From positions 209,404-273,403 of the forward strand of contig CACDFI010000001.1 of the NCBI GenBank assembly GCA_902551985.1: DNA of 64,000 nucleotides. Direction: 5' to 3'. The notes beneath the pieces were generated by a model that worked only from the letters and a program-made list of their open reading frames with translations, was not told the DNA's origin and made no database searches. Origin of the DNA: an uncultured Pelagibacteraceae bacterium. Lineage in GTDB: Bacteria; Pseudomonadota; Alphaproteobacteria; Pelagibacterales; Pelagibacteraceae. A program made the position numbers and the translations under genes. Shown piece after piece: positions 44,031 through 53,478 of the stretch (the stretch's first letter is position 1; each line of letters starts with the position of its first letter).

Positions 44031-44256
44031 CTTTATTCTTTTTTTGATTTTCAGATTTAGGTTTTTCTTCTATATCAGCACTTAAAGTTTCATTTGTTAA
44101 ATCACTTACTTGTCCTTGGACATCTCTAACATATCTTTTTGCTGAACCTATCCATGAACCAATTTTTTTTAGCATAAAAGGGAAATCTTTTGGGCCTACA
44201 ACAATTATTGCAATCGAAACAATTATTAAGATTTCTAACCAGCCAATTGATGGCAT
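44023..44256 (-). CDS. tatB: twin-arginine translocase subunit TatB
   Basis: A 77-residue protein with one N-terminal membrane helix and amphipathic helix: IGWLEILIIVSIAIIVVGPKDFP (the glutamate in the helix is typical of TatB), then FMLKKIGSWIGSAKRYVRDV and a charged tail. It is short for a TatB. Position between tatA and tatC supports the call. Confidence 0.93.
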   Translation of the reverse strand: MPSIGWLEILIIVSIAIIVVGPKDFPFMLKKIGSWIGSAKRYVRDVQGQVSDLTNETLSADIEEKPKSENQKKNKDE

Positions 44257-44259
44257 TTT

Positions 44260-44457
44260 TTACTCTTTGTTATTTGAGTCTTGATTATCAGAAATGTTTT
44301 TATTTTGGCTATCATCATTAACATCTGTAGCCATTCCCTTTTTAAAACTTTTGATACCCTTTGCTACATCACCCATCAAGCTGGATATTTTGCCTCTACC
44401 AAATAGAAGAACAACTAAGATTACTACAATTGCAATTTGCCAAAAACCTATACTCAT
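44260..44457 (-). CDS. tatA: twin-arginine translocase subunit TatA
   Basis: A 65-residue protein: [23 protein letters not shown] is the membrane helix with the FGRGKI hinge, followed by the amphipathic helix [18 protein letters not shown] and an acidic tail. It forms the Tat pore oligomer. It leads tatB by 3 nt and follows scpB by 43 nt. Confidence 0.96.
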   Translation of the reverse strand: MSIGFWQIAIVVILVVLLFGRGKISSLMGDVAKGIKSFKKGMATDVNDDSQNKNISDNQDSNNKE

Positions 44458-44500
44458 AAATTGCTTATAACCCTATTATTGATTATTTAAAAGTGAATTT

Positions 44501-45190
44501 TTAGGTTTCGTCTGTTTTAAGTGTACTGCTTAACATTTCATCAATATCAGAATATATATTTTCCTTTTTATCTACTTGTTTTTCTTTGAAAAATTTGCCT
44601 GTTCCAAAAATTGATGCATCAACACTTGAGGTATCAATTAAACCTGCTGAACCTAATTCATTGACAGTTGGTAGATCTGATAATTTTTGAAGATTAAAAT
44701 GACTTAGAAATTCGTCTGTTGTCCCATATTGTATTGGCTTACCTGGAACATTTTTTCTACCCTCGTGTTTAACCCAATTCAATTCCATTAAAATTTCTAA
44801 AGTATTTGTTCCAAATGCAACACCTCTAATTTCCTCAATTTCAGATCTTGTGACAGGTTGATGATAAACAATGATTGCAAGTGTTTCTATCGCAGCTCTA
44901 GATAATTTTTTTTCAACTGTCTTTTGTTCTGACATTAAAGATGATAAATTTACCGCTGTCCTAAAAGACCATTTATTTGAAATACAAATTAGATTAATGC
45001 CTCTTTTGGAGTAAAAATCCTTTAGGTTTTCTAATGATTGTTGAATATCGGTTGGTTTTGATAATTTAGACTCAATCGTTTCTATTGATAGAGGTTCTGC
45101 AGCAGCAAATATAATAGCCTCAATTTCTCTTTCTACTTCAGTGAGTTTAGTTGGAAATTTTACAATATTATTTTTTTTTATTTTGTTCAT
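44501..45190 (-). CDS. scpB: segregation and condensation protein ScpB
   Basis: A 229-residue kleisin-interacting protein with two winged-helix domains: REIEAIIFAAAEPLSIETIESKL at the start, RAAIETLAIIVYHQPVTRSEIEEIRG in the middle, and ILMELNWVKHEGRKNVPGKPIQYGTTDEFLSHF near 150-185. It works with ScpA and SMC in chromosome organisation. The start shares one base with the scpA stop. Confidence 0.96.
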   Translation of the reverse strand: MNKIKKNNIVKFPTKLTEVEREIEAIIFAAAEPLSIETIESKLSKPTDIQQSLENLKDFYSKRGINLICISNKWSFRTAVNLSSLMSEQKTVEKKLSRAAIETLAIIVYHQPVTRSEIEEIRGVAFGTNTLEILMELNWVKHEGRKNVPGKPIQYGTTDEFLSHFNLQKLSDLPTVNELGSAGLIDTSSVDASIFGTGKFFKEKQVDKKENIYSDIDEMLSSTLKTDET

Positions 45191-45927
45191 TAATTTTCCT
45201 TAATAAAGATATCATCAAATAATTCTTTTTGTTTCAATGATACATTGCCTTCTTTAACTAATTCTAATGATCCTGCAAATATACCAGCTTTACCTGTTTT
45301 TTTTAAATTAGGAGAATTTTTGAAACCCGATGGAACTAACTCTGAAATATTTTTCCATTCATTAAGACTTCCAAAAAACTCCTTAATTCTTTTAATGGCA
45401 TCTTCAGTTGTAAAAACAGGTAGTTTGGGAATATTCATAGTATGAAAATCTTTTGTCATCACAATTCCTGAATATGCCTTCAGTAACTCAAACAAAGTTA
45501 AAGAAACTTTTTTGTCATAAATAGACTTAACTCCGCTTTTAGAGCCGCGCATAAAAATATCTCTTCCCAATCTTTTTCTGTTTAACATTTGTGAAGACAA
45601 TAGCCTTATCAACTCTAATTTTTTTAATTGCAATTTAAGTTTTTCAGCAACCTCAAGTGCTTTAAATTCATCTTCATCTGTTTCAGGAAGTAATAATTTA
45701 GACTTTAAATAAGTGAGCCAAGTAGCCATCAATAAATATTCGGAAGCAATTTCGAGATTTAGGTTTTCCTTTTCAGTAATATATTGGTGAAATTGATCAG
45801 CCAATTTTGTAATTGATATTTGTTCTAAATCAACTTTTTGAGATTTTGCAAGATCAAGTAATATCTCTAATGATCCATTAAAATTATTTAAATTTACATT
45901 AAAGTCTAAAGAATCATCTGATTGCAT
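45190..45927 (-). CDS. scpA: segregation and condensation protein ScpA
   Basis: A 245-residue kleisin. It begins with the hallmark GSLEILLDLAKSQKVDLEQISI, continues EIASEYLLMATWLTYLKSKLLLP, and ends in a winged-helix region. It bridges the SMC heads with ScpB. It lies 8 nt after nagZ and overlaps scpB by one base. Confidence 0.96.
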   Translation of the reverse strand: MQSDDSLDFNVNLNNFNGSLEILLDLAKSQKVDLEQISITKLADQFHQYITEKENLNLEIASEYLLMATWLTYLKSKLLLPETDEDEFKALEVAEKLKLQLKKLELIRLLSSQMLNRKRLGRDIFMRGSKSGVKSIYDKKVSLTLFELLKAYSGIVMTKDFHTMNIPKLPVFTTEDAIKRIKEFFGSLNEWKNISELVPSGFKNSPNLKKTGKAGIFAGSLELVKEGNVSLKQKELFDDIFIKEN

Positions 45928-45935
45928 AAAATACT

Positions 45936-46889
45936 CTAACCTATAATCCTTGTTAATTGTGATGTTTTTTTAATAATAAATTGGTTTGTTTTAGGTGAAT
46001 TTTGAGCAACAATTTTCATTTCACTCAAATTTCCATTACAATGTAGTACTAAGTTGCAACCTGCTAAAAATGATTTTTTTACACTTATTGCAAGCTTATC
46101 CTTAATTGCTTTCATTGAAATATCATCGGTCATTATCAAACCTTTAAATTTTATTTTATTTCTTATTAGCTTATTTATTTTTTTTGAATGCGTTGCATTA
46201 TTTTCCGGGTCTATTTTTTCAAATAACAAATGACCTGTCATTGCCAATAAAGAGCTTTTATTTTTAAAGGGATAAAAGTCGTTTTTGATCAAATATTGCA
46301 CATTTCTAGTTATTCTTGGCAGATTTTTATGACTATCTACTTTAGCTAAACCATGTCCAGGGATATGCTTAATCACTGTGGCAACTCTATTTGAATGAAA
46401 AAGTTTAATACATCTATCACCTATTTTTGAGACAATTTTTTTATCTGTTGAAAATGATCTATCATCAACAATTTTATGAAATTTTTTTCTTTTTATATCT
46501 AAAACAGGTACTGTATTGATATTAATACCTAATAATCTTAAAAGGTAAGCAATTTGTTTAACATAAACACTGTAATATATATCAAATTTATTATTATTTT
46601 TTTTATACAAGTTGCCAAAATATTCGGCTGTAAAAATTGAGTTATCAATAAATTTTCTTAATCTACTTACTCTTCCACCTTCTTCATCGACCATTATTGG
46701 ATAATTTTTATTGTTAAAAATTTTTTTAATCGAATTAGTTAAATTTATAGTTTGTTTAATACTTCCAATATTTCGTTTAAAAAGAATTATTCCCCAAGGC
46801 TTATATTTTTTTAAAAATTCAATTTCTTTTTTTGATAAAACTTTACCTTTTACACCACATATAAACGATCTATGGTTTTTAATTATCAT
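45936..46889 (-). CDS. nagZ: beta-N-acetylhexosaminidase (GH3), NagZ-like
   Basis: A 317-residue cytoplasmic glycosidase from the ATG at 46889 (MIIKNHRSFICGVKGKVLS). An upstream ATG at 46973 would overlap the preceding gene by 95 nt and adds residues unlike NagZ, so it was not used. Signatures are PWGIILFKRNIGS, MVDEEGGRVSRLR, VIKHIPGHGLAKVDSHKNLP with the catalytic histidine region, and the nucleophile aspartate in IMTDDISMKAIKD. It removes GlcNAc from anhydro-muropeptides in peptidoglycan recycling. It overlaps the small upstream membrane protein gene by 11 nt. Confidence 0.95.
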   Translation of the reverse strand: MIIKNHRSFICGVKGKVLSKKEIEFLKKYKPWGIILFKRNIGSIKQTINLTNSIKKIFNNKNYPIMVDEEGGRVSRLRKFIDNSIFTAEYFGNLYKKNNNKFDIYYSVYVKQIAYLLRLLGININTVPVLDIKRKKFHKIVDDRSFSTDKKIVSKIGDRCIKLFHSNRVATVIKHIPGHGLAKVDSHKNLPRITRNVQYLIKNDFYPFKNKSSLLAMTGHLLFEKIDPENNATHSKKINKLIRNKIKFKGLIMTDDISMKAIKDKLAISVKKSFLAGCNLVLHCNGNLSEMKIVAQNSPKTNQFIIKKTSQLTRIIG

Positions 46890-47142
46890 TATAAAGAAGT
46901 TTCCAAAATGAATATTTATTTGTTTTTTTGTCCTTTTTAAATTCAACGTATTCAATGATGTTTTCAGTATCACTCTCTAAAAATATCAGATCTTTTTCAA
47001 TAAGATTTATTTTGTCATCAATCAATGAGATAGACCTGTAAGATTTTTTAATATTTTCATCTGAAAAATAATATCTAGATGTAAAAAAAATGAAGAAGAA
47101 AATAATTATTAAATAAAAAAGATATTTTAATTCTTTTATCAT
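46879..47142 (-). CDS. short membrane protein at the position of a SPOR-domain gene
   Basis: An 87-residue protein with one membrane helix (about 7-22, YLFYLIIIFFFIFFTS) and a short charged, probably helical, C-terminal region ending KYSFWKLLYNDN. No domain is recognised. Between argS and nagZ alphaproteobacteria usually have a SPOR-domain protein of some 300 or more residues with an N-terminal membrane helix; this gene keeps the location and the membrane helix but no SPOR domain. It may be a reduced relic or an unrelated small protein. Its start abuts the argS stop. Confidence 0.65.
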   Translation of the reverse strand: MIKELKYLFYLIIIFFFIFFTSRYYFSDENIKKSYRSISLIDDKINLIEKDLIFLESDTENIIEYVEFKKDKKTNKYSFWKLLYNDN

Positions 47143-48872
47143 TACATTTTTTCAGGTGTATCAACGCCTAAAATATCCATTCCTGATTTAATAGTGTTGG
47201 CTATAGACTTTAAGAAGACTAACTTTTCTTCTTTTATCGAGTTATCCTCTTCAATAAATCTTTTTGAAATGTCATCTTTACCCATATTCCAATACGAATG
47301 AAACTCTGAAGCTAATTCATATAAGTAAACAGATATTCTATGTGGTTCTAATTTTTCTGTAGATACTTCAACACATTTTGGCCATTCACTTATCTTCTTG
47401 AATAATTTGATTTCTTGGTCGCCAAATTTATATTCAGAATTAGTTATTTTAATATCGCTTTTAATTTCATGTTGAGTATTTCTGAATACAGATGAAATTC
47501 TAGCATATGCATATTGAACATAATAAATAGGATTTTCTTTTGATTTTTCTTTTACTTTATCAAAATCAAAATCAATTTCAGCATCACTACTTCTGCTTAA
47601 CATAATAAATCTTGTAGCATCTTTGCCAACTTCATTAATTAAATCTTCAATTGTTATATAATCACCTTTTCTCTTTGACATTTTAAAGGGCTTCTTATCT
47701 TTTATTAATTTTACTAACTGACTAACTTTGCAAATTAACTTATCTTTTTTTCCTGAAAGGGCTTCTACTACAGAAGTAATTCTTTTAATATAACCAGCGT
47801 GATCTGCTCCTAATATATTAACAAGAACATCAAAATTTCTTTTCAGTTTAGTATTATGATATGCAACATCACTTGCAAAATATGTCCAAGACTTATCTTC
47901 TTTTTGCAAAGCCCTGTCTTTATCATCTCCAAATTCAGTAGATTTAAATAGTAATTGCTCTCTTTCTACCCAATTTTCGTTATTTTCACCTTCAGGTGCT
48001 TTAATTTTTCCCTCATAAATAAATTTCTTTTCTTTTAAATTTTTTATTACTTCGTCAACTTCTTTATTTTTTATAACCTCTGTTTCACTAGCAAAATTAT
48101 CATGTTTTATTCCAAGGTTTTCTAAATTTGTTTTTATTAATTTTAAAGACTCTTCAATCGAAAGTTTCTTTAATTTTTCAGATATTTTATCGTAGTCATT
48201 AAAATTTATGTCTTTATTTTTTGAAATTATTTTTTTTGCTATATCGATAAGATATGCACCTGGATATAAATCTTTGTCTTCTATTGGAAATGTTTCGTTA
48301 TTAGTAATTTCCTTTATTCTAAAATAAACTGATTTAGTAAAATGAGAAATTTGGTTTCCATAGTCATTTACATAGTATTCTTTGGTAACTTTGTGACCAT
48401 TAAATGATAATAGATTTGAAATAACGTCACCGAGTATTGCACCTCTTGAATGTCCAACATGAAGTGGTCCTGTTGGGTTTGCTGAAACAAACTCAACTAA
48501 AAAGCTATTTTTTTTACCGTTTAAATTACTTCCATAAGAAGGTTTATTGAGCACATCTAATATAAAAGCACTCCAAAATTCTTTCTTAAATTTTAAATTA
48601 ATAAAACCTGGTTTTTCAATACTAACATGATCAATATTTTTGTCATTTTTTTTTAATAATCCTGAAATAATTTCTGCAAGTTCAATTGGAGATTTTTTAT
48701 TAATTTTTGATAAAACCATCGCAACATTAGTAGATACGTCACCATTAAATTTAGCAGGAGGAATATCCACATTTATACCAGATAAATTTTCTGGCAATTT
48801 CAACAAATTATCTTGATTTGCTTTCTTAATAGTATTTTCAATTTTTATTAAATAATCTTCAAAAATATTCAT
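47142..48872 (-). CDS. argS: arginine-tRNA ligase
   Basis: A 576-residue class I synthetase. The HIGH box is in SANPTGPLHVGHSRGAILGD, the KMSK-like loop in KPFKMSKRKGDYITIEDL, and YVNDYGNQISHF and YVQYAYARISSVFR are typical. The C-terminal anticodon-binding helices end with the expected IANTIKSGMDILGVDTPEKM. It overlaps dgt by 4 nt. Confidence 0.97.
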   Translation of the reverse strand: MNIFEDYLIKIENTIKKANQDNLLKLPENLSGINVDIPPAKFNGDVSTNVAMVLSKINKKSPIELAEIISGLLKKNDKNIDHVSIEKPGFINLKFKKEFWSAFILDVLNKPSYGSNLNGKKNSFLVEFVSANPTGPLHVGHSRGAILGDVISNLLSFNGHKVTKEYYVNDYGNQISHFTKSVYFRIKEITNNETFPIEDKDLYPGAYLIDIAKKIISKNKDINFNDYDKISEKLKKLSIEESLKLIKTNLENLGIKHDNFASETEVIKNKEVDEVIKNLKEKKFIYEGKIKAPEGENNENWVEREQLLFKSTEFGDDKDRALQKEDKSWTYFASDVAYHNTKLKRNFDVLVNILGADHAGYIKRITSVVEALSGKKDKLICKVSQLVKLIKDKKPFKMSKRKGDYITIEDLINEVGKDATRFIMLSRSSDAEIDFDFDKVKEKSKENPIYYVQYAYARISSVFRNTQHEIKSDIKITNSEYKFGDQEIKLFKKISEWPKCVEVSTEKLEPHRISVYLYELASEFHSYWNMGKDDISKRFIEEDNSIKEEKLVFLKSIANTIKSGMDILGVDTPEKM

Positions 48873-49987
48873 TTTGACATTTTGTATAATTGTATTGCAT
48901 ATCTATCAGTCATCCCTGAAATGTAGTCTGAAATAGATCTATATTTATCATTATTTATATATTTATTTTTTATAAATTTTTTTGGATTTCTTTCTATCAA
49001 TTTAAATAAATGTTTAACTATTTTTTTACCATTATTATTTTTTATTTGTACATTTTTATTATTATACATATTAATTCTTAAAAAATTTTTAATTTCTTTT
49101 TCAATAGATGCAAATTTAGCTGAAAAATTGACAATTTTTTTATTATTTAAATAGACATGATTAATATTATTAATTTTGTATTTTTTTATATTTTTTAAAG
49201 TATTTTTAATAACATCTTGAACCATCAAATTAATTGAGTCTCTTATTATTTGGTAAACAATAATATCTCTGTTAGAATTTTTAACTTTTGTCTTATAAGA
49301 TTTATAAATTTCTTTAAAAAAATTAATTTCACATAATTGATTTAATGAAAATAGTTTTGCTTTAATTCCATCTTGAATATCATGATTATTATAGGCTATG
49401 TCATCAGATATAGCTGCAATTTGAGCTTCTAAAGATGAATTCTTTTTAAAATCCATTTTATTTTTAAAATTTTTAAGTCCAATTATTGTATCTAGGTGAT
49501 CAGTATTATTGATAGGTCCATTATGTTTTAAAAGACCATCTAAAGTTTCTATAGTTAAATTTAGACCTTTAAATTTTAAGTATTTATTTTCAATAAACAT
49601 TACAATTCTTAAAGTTTGAAGGTTATGATCAAAGCCACCATGATTAATCATTGACTCGTTTAAAGCGTCCTCACCAGCGTGTCCAAAAGGAGTGTGCCCC
49701 ATATCATGGGCTAAACTAAGTGTTTCTACCAAATCATCATTTAAATTGAGATATCTTGATATTGATCTAGCAATCTGAGCAACCTCCATTGAGTGACTTA
49801 TTCTTGTTCTATAATGATCTCCATCTGTGTTCACAAATACCTGTGTCTTGTGTTTTAACCTTCTAAATGAAGCTGAGTGAATAATTCTATCTCTATCTCT
49901 TTGAAATGGAGTTCTAAACCTATTATTTGGCTCTTTTATCAAGCGTCCACGAGATCTAAAAGAACCTAATTTTGAGTAATTATTCAT
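48869..49987 (-). CDS. deoxyguanosinetriphosphate triphosphohydrolase-like HD protein
   Basis: A 372-residue HD-superfamily phosphohydrolase of the dGTPase type. It has the N-terminal RFRTPFQRDRDRIIHSASFRRLKHKTQV, then RTRISHSMEVAQIARSISR and LAHDMGHTPFGHAGEDALNE, which provide the H..HD..D metal ligands. It would hydrolyse dNTPs to nucleosides and triphosphate and so affect dNTP pools. The C-terminal half is Asn/Lys/Ile-biased. It leads the long minus-strand run to secF and is divergent from the Fe-S gene at 50038 (50 bp gap), as in other alphaproteobacteria. Confidence 0.93.
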   Translation of the reverse strand: MNNYSKLGSFRSRGRLIKEPNNRFRTPFQRDRDRIIHSASFRRLKHKTQVFVNTDGDHYRTRISHSMEVAQIARSISRYLNLNDDLVETLSLAHDMGHTPFGHAGEDALNESMINHGGFDHNLQTLRIVMFIENKYLKFKGLNLTIETLDGLLKHNGPINNTDHLDTIIGLKNFKNKMDFKKNSSLEAQIAAISDDIAYNNHDIQDGIKAKLFSLNQLCEINFFKEIYKSYKTKVKNSNRDIIVYQIIRDSINLMVQDVIKNTLKNIKKYKINNINHVYLNNKKIVNFSAKFASIEKEIKNFLRINMYNNKNVQIKNNNGKKIVKHLFKLIERNPKKFIKNKYINNDKYRSISDYISGMTDRYAIQLYKMSK

Positions 49988-50037
49988 TCTTTAAAATTGG
50001 CAAATATTAATTATATTAGTAATAACAGTGATAAATA

Positions 50038-50355
50038 ATGATTAAAGAAATTAAATTTACAGATAATGCGTTAAAACAAATAAATAACCTACTCGCATCT
50101 AAAGAGGAAGGTTCTTTTTTTAGAATCGCTATCAAAGGTGGTGGTTGCTCTGGATTTCAGTATGATTTTTCATTTGATAAAAGTCCTCAAGATGATGACT
50201 TAAGACACGAAAAGATTTTAATCGATAAAACTTCAGCAGATCTATTGAAAGGATCAGAAATAGATTTTGTAAAAGAATTAATTGGAGACCAATTCAAAAT
50301 TAGTAACCCACAAAGTAAGTCGTCTTGTGGTTGTGGTGTTTCATTCTCTCTTTAA
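50038..50355 (+). CDS. erpA: A-type iron-sulfur cluster insertion protein
   Basis: A 105-residue HesB/IscA-family protein. The three cluster-binding cysteines are in GGGCSGFQYDFSF (about 37) and SSCGCGVSF near the end. It transfers Fe-S clusters to target enzymes. Assignment to ErpA rather than IscA rests on the neighbourhood (dgt and xth) and overall pattern and is less sure than the family. The TAA stop shares a base with the xth ATG. Confidence 0.9.
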   Translation: MIKEIKFTDNALKQINNLLASKEEGSFFRIAIKGGGCSGFQYDFSFDKSPQDDDLRHEKILIDKTSADLLKGSEIDFVKELIGDQFKISNPQSKSSCGCGVSFSL

Positions 50356-51131
50356 TGATTATTAGCTCTTGGAATGTAAATTCTATTAGGGCAAGAATAT
50401 TAAACGTTCAAGAATACCTAAAAAAATTTGATCCTGACGTGGTATTAGTCCAGGAAATTAAAACTCAAGATGAAACTTATCCTTATGATGACGTTAAAAA
50501 AATTAAATATGAAAGTTACGTATTTGGGCAAAAAAGTTATAACGGTGTTGCAATACTTTCAAAAAAAAAATTAGATAATATTCAAAAAGATATCTTTAAA
50601 GATAAAAATAAACAATCAAGAATAATTACAGCCGATATAAAATATAAATCAAAAGTAATTAAACTAATAAATATCTATACTCCAAATGGAAATCCAGTAG
50701 ATACTGAGAAATATGATTATAAATTATATTGGTTAGATAGTTTAATAAAAAAATTGAAATCTCTTTTAAAAACAAATGAAAATATAATCATTGCAGGTGA
50801 TTTTAATATTATTCCTTCTGCTGAAGATGTTCATGATCCTAAAGGGTATGAAAACGATGCATTGTATAGAATAGAAATTAGAAAGAAGTTAAGAGAAATG
50901 TATAATTTAGGATTTCATGATGCATTTCGATATATCTATCCTGATAAAGAAGAGTATACTTTTTGGGATTACACAAGTGGAGCTTGGCAAAAAAATAATG
51001 GTATGAGGATTGATCACTTCTTAGTAACCAATTCATTATTAAAAAATATTAAGGATATTAAAATTAATAAATATCCAAGAGGTAGAGAGAAACCCTCAGA
51101 TCACACCCCTATTGAATTAGAATTAACTTAA
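50355..51131 (+). CDS. xth: exodeoxyribonuclease III (AP endonuclease)
   Basis: A 258-residue EEP-fold nuclease from the ATG at 50355 (MIISSWNVNSIRARI), coupled to the preceding gene by TAATG. An in-frame upstream start would lie inside that gene and is not needed. Active-site stretches are LVQEIKTQDETYP, NIYTPNGNPVDTEKYDYKL, AGDFNIIPSAEDVHDP and MRIDHFLVTNSL with the final SDHTPIELEL. It cleaves at abasic sites in base excision repair. Its last 9 nt overlap the convergent dehydrogenase gene. Confidence 0.95.
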   Translation: MIISSWNVNSIRARILNVQEYLKKFDPDVVLVQEIKTQDETYPYDDVKKIKYESYVFGQKSYNGVAILSKKKLDNIQKDIFKDKNKQSRIITADIKYKSKVIKLINIYTPNGNPVDTEKYDYKLYWLDSLIKKLKSLLKTNENIIIAGDFNIIPSAEDVHDPKGYENDALYRIEIRKKLREMYNLGFHDAFRYIYPDKEEYTFWDYTSGAWQKNNGMRIDHFLVTNSLLKNIKDIKINKYPRGREKPSDHTPIELELT

Positions 51132-52121
51132 AGATTTAATTTTATTAACCAAGTCTTCATTTATATGTCTTGGTCCTTTATCTAATCTATTTTTATGTCT
51201 TCTTTCACCAGGAAGTCTAACATCCCCCATTGATTTCATTTTTTCAAAAAACTTTGAGGAGTGTGTGTCCCAATCAGAATTTGATAATTTTTCTGGAGAT
51301 ATTGCTAAAATGAACTCTCCACCACTTGGTGGACCGCCATCATTATTATCCTTCTCAGCCGTCTCATAACTAAAATTATCTCCAACAAGGGCACCAGCAA
51401 GCAATTCAACCATCATCGCAATCCCTGAGCCTTTATAGCCGCCAAAAGGCAATAAAACACCCCCATCTGCTATTTCAGCTGGATCTGTTGTGTCCTTTCC
51501 TTCTTTTGTTAATCCTGTGCCTAATGGAACTTTGTGACCTTCCCTTTTTGCAACTTGAACCTCACCCATTGCCATAGATGCTGTTGCCATATCATAAACT
51601 ACTGGAGGTTTATTTTTTCTAGGCCAAGCAAATGAAATAGGATTTGTTCCAAATAAAGGTTTGATAGATCCCGCAGGTGCAACAGCTGGTTTATAAGATG
51701 TGCATGCAAAAGCAACTAGGCCTTCTTCTGCAATTGCCTCTGTTTCAGGCCACATCGCTGCCATGTGATGTGAATTTGTTATAGATAAAATCGCTACTCC
51801 ATTTTCTTTTGCTGCTTTAATTAACTCCGGCAAACTTTTATTTAAAACCATTGGCGCCAAACAATTGTTACCATCTACTTTAACAACGCTTGGTGTAATT
51901 TTAGAAACTTTAGGTCTATTTTTTCCATTTATTTTTCCACTTTTTAATCCAGCAATATAAGCAGGTAATCTGAATAAGCCATGAGAAAGAGAACCATCTC
52001 TCTCTGCTTTCATTATTAAATCGGATAAAATATTTGATGTTTCCTCATCACATCCATTAGTTAATAAAGTTTTATTCGCTAGGTTATAAATTTCTTCAAG
52101 ACTTAAAGAAATAGTTTTCAT
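51123..52121 (-). CDS. Ldh-family (malate/L-lactate dehydrogenase type) oxidoreductase
   Basis: A 332-residue NAD(P)H-dependent oxidoreductase of the MDH2/LDH2 fold: TNGCDEETSNILSDLIMKAERDGSLSHGLFRLPAYI at the start, AILSITNSHHMAAMWPETEAIAE with the catalytic histidine, LFGTNPISFAWPR and LPFGGYKGSGIAMMVELLAGAL near the C-terminus. Family members reduce 2-oxo acids or cyclic imines such as piperideine-2-carboxylate; substrate cannot be decided here. Stops of this gene and xth interleave (TTAACTTAA). Confidence 0.88.
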   Translation of the reverse strand: MKTISLSLEEIYNLANKTLLTNGCDEETSNILSDLIMKAERDGSLSHGLFRLPAYIAGLKSGKINGKNRPKVSKITPSVVKVDGNNCLAPMVLNKSLPELIKAAKENGVAILSITNSHHMAAMWPETEAIAEEGLVAFACTSYKPAVAPAGSIKPLFGTNPISFAWPRKNKPPVVYDMATASMAMGEVQVAKREGHKVPLGTGLTKEGKDTTDPAEIADGGVLLPFGGYKGSGIAMMVELLAGALVGDNFSYETAEKDNNDGGPPSGGEFILAISPEKLSNSDWDTHSSKFFEKMKSMGDVRLPGERRHKNRLDKGPRHINEDLVNKIKSLS

Positions 52122-52167
52122 AATATTATTAGATCTTATTTGCAGATAAAGTTCAATTTAAATTATT

Positions 52168-52431
52168 TTAGTGACTATGATTATGCGTATCAGATAAATT
52201 AATAATATCTGACTCTAAAATATCATTAATTGGTTTTCCAATACGCCAATTATTTAATTTTCCATCTATTGTTCTTTCTGTAATAATTGTCTCAATAGGT
52301 GGGCAATTCGGTTCATGACAACTTAATTCTGCGATACTTAATAATGATGTATCTGGTATTTGTTTTTTTTCTGAAAAAATTTTTTTTAAACTTTTTATCA
52401 TTTCAACATTCGGCTTTTTTTTATTAAACAT
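52168..52431 (-). CDS. small Cys/His protein at the end of the zinc operon
   Basis: An 87-residue soluble protein. Its central part reads LSIAELSCHEPNCPPIETIITERT (two cysteines in CHEPNC), then NWRIGKPINDILESD, and it ends with a histidine-rich tip DTHNHSH. I know of related short proteins with the C-x-EPxCPP-xET pattern next to CobW-type GTPases, but no established function. Position 3 nt after the WD40 gene, in the znuA-cobW transcript, suggests a zinc-handling role (metal-binding cysteines and histidines); that is inference. Confidence 0.75.
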   Translation of the reverse strand: MFNKKKPNVEMIKSLKKIFSEKKQIPDTSLLSIAELSCHEPNCPPIETIITERTIDGKLNNWRIGKPINDILESDIINLSDTHNHSH

Positions 52432-52434
52432 AAT

Positions 52435-53478
52435 TTATTTATTTTCCTCATCCCATATAGATGTCCATAAAATATTTCCAGCCATATCTCCAATTAATAT
52501 ACTTGAACCATCTTCAGTAACTGAAATTGTAGTAACTTCTGACTCTGTGAAACTACGAATTATTATTGTATTACTTGATTTTTCAATTTCTGATAAGAAC
52601 ACTGAACCATCACTTAATCCTGTAAAAATTGCATTTTCATTTGGGAATGGTTCAACAAATGTTACTAATTTATTTCCAACAAAAGGAAGACAAATTGGTT
52701 GACGACCCTCTGGACCAATTCCATCAAACGGCCAACAAACCGCATCGTTAGAACCAGATGTTACTAAAAATTTTGTATCATGAACAAAGGCAAAACTCTT
52801 AACTTTTGCACCATAGCCAGACATTGTAGAATCAGTTTTATCTTTTAAGCGCCAAAAATGAAGTTGATTCTCTTGCATTGAAGTTACTAAATATCTGTCA
52901 TCTGGACTAAAAATGACCTTATTATGAGAGCCTTTCCATAATAAATTAGATGATTTCCACTTGTTGCTATAATCTTTTTTCCAAAGAGTGACACCACCGT
53001 ATCGAGAAACTGCTAATCTTCTTCCTTTTGAGTCAAATGCTACACCACCAATAGTGCTCTCATGTTCTAATATTTTTGGTTCTTTTCTGCCTGCCATCCA
53101 CAGGTAAACGTTATTTCCAGACGTGCAAACCAAACTTCCATTATTTGCTGTAACATGATCAACCCAACGAGAACCAAAATTTGCAATTTCGCTTATTTCT
53201 CCATTCAGAGAAATTCTTAAAAACCTTCCGTCATCTCCACCAGTTATAATATCATCACCATCTTTTGAAATACAAAGAACAATACCATTATGTGCTTTTA
53301 TGGGTTCTGAGCTTTGTCCTGCTTTAAATATTCTTATAGTGCCATCCCCAAATCCAACAGCAATAGAATTACCTATCACTACTGAATTAATAACTGGAAT
53401 TCCAAGTCTTAATTCTTTTCCTCTATTTTCAAATTTTGTTTTATTTAACTCTGGGAACTTGTTCAGATCAGCTTTCAT
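52435..53478 (-). CDS. WD40-repeat protein of the zinc operon
   Basis: A 347-residue protein made of about seven WD40-like blades: VVIGNSIAVGFGDGTIRIFKAG, then GIVLCISKDGDDIITGGDDGRF, VAFDSKGRRLAVSRYGGVTLW, VIFSPDDRYLVTSMQENQLHFW, and a last blade with TISVTEDGSSILIGDMAGNILW. There is no signal peptide, so it is likely a cytoplasmic propeller acting as a scaffold. Its start overlaps the end of the CobW GTPase by 4 nt, implying coupled expression and perhaps direct partnership. A WD40 gene beside a CobW GTPase occurs in other alphaproteobacteria as far as I recall; its role is unknown. Confidence 0.88.
   Translation of the reverse strand: MKADLNKFPELNKTKFENRGKELRLGIPVINSVVIGNSIAVGFGDGTIRIFKAGQSSEPIKAHNGIVLCISKDGDDIITGGDDGRFLRISLNGEISEIANFGSRWVDHVTANNGSLVCTSGNNVYLWMAGRKEPKILEHESTIGGVAFDSKGRRLAVSRYGGVTLWKKDYSNKWKSSNLLWKGSHNKVIFSPDDRYLVTSMQENQLHFWRLKDKTDSTMSGYGAKVKSFAFVHDTKFLVTSGSNDAVCWPFDGIGPEGRQPICLPFVGNKLVTFVEPFPNENAIFTGLSDGSVFLSEIEKSSNTIIIRSFTESEVTTISVTEDGSSILIGDMAGNILWTSIWDEENK

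Noticed and set aside
46890..46973. Upstream ATG for nagZ
   Set aside because: It would overlap the preceding small gene by 95 nt and add residues not found in NagZ.
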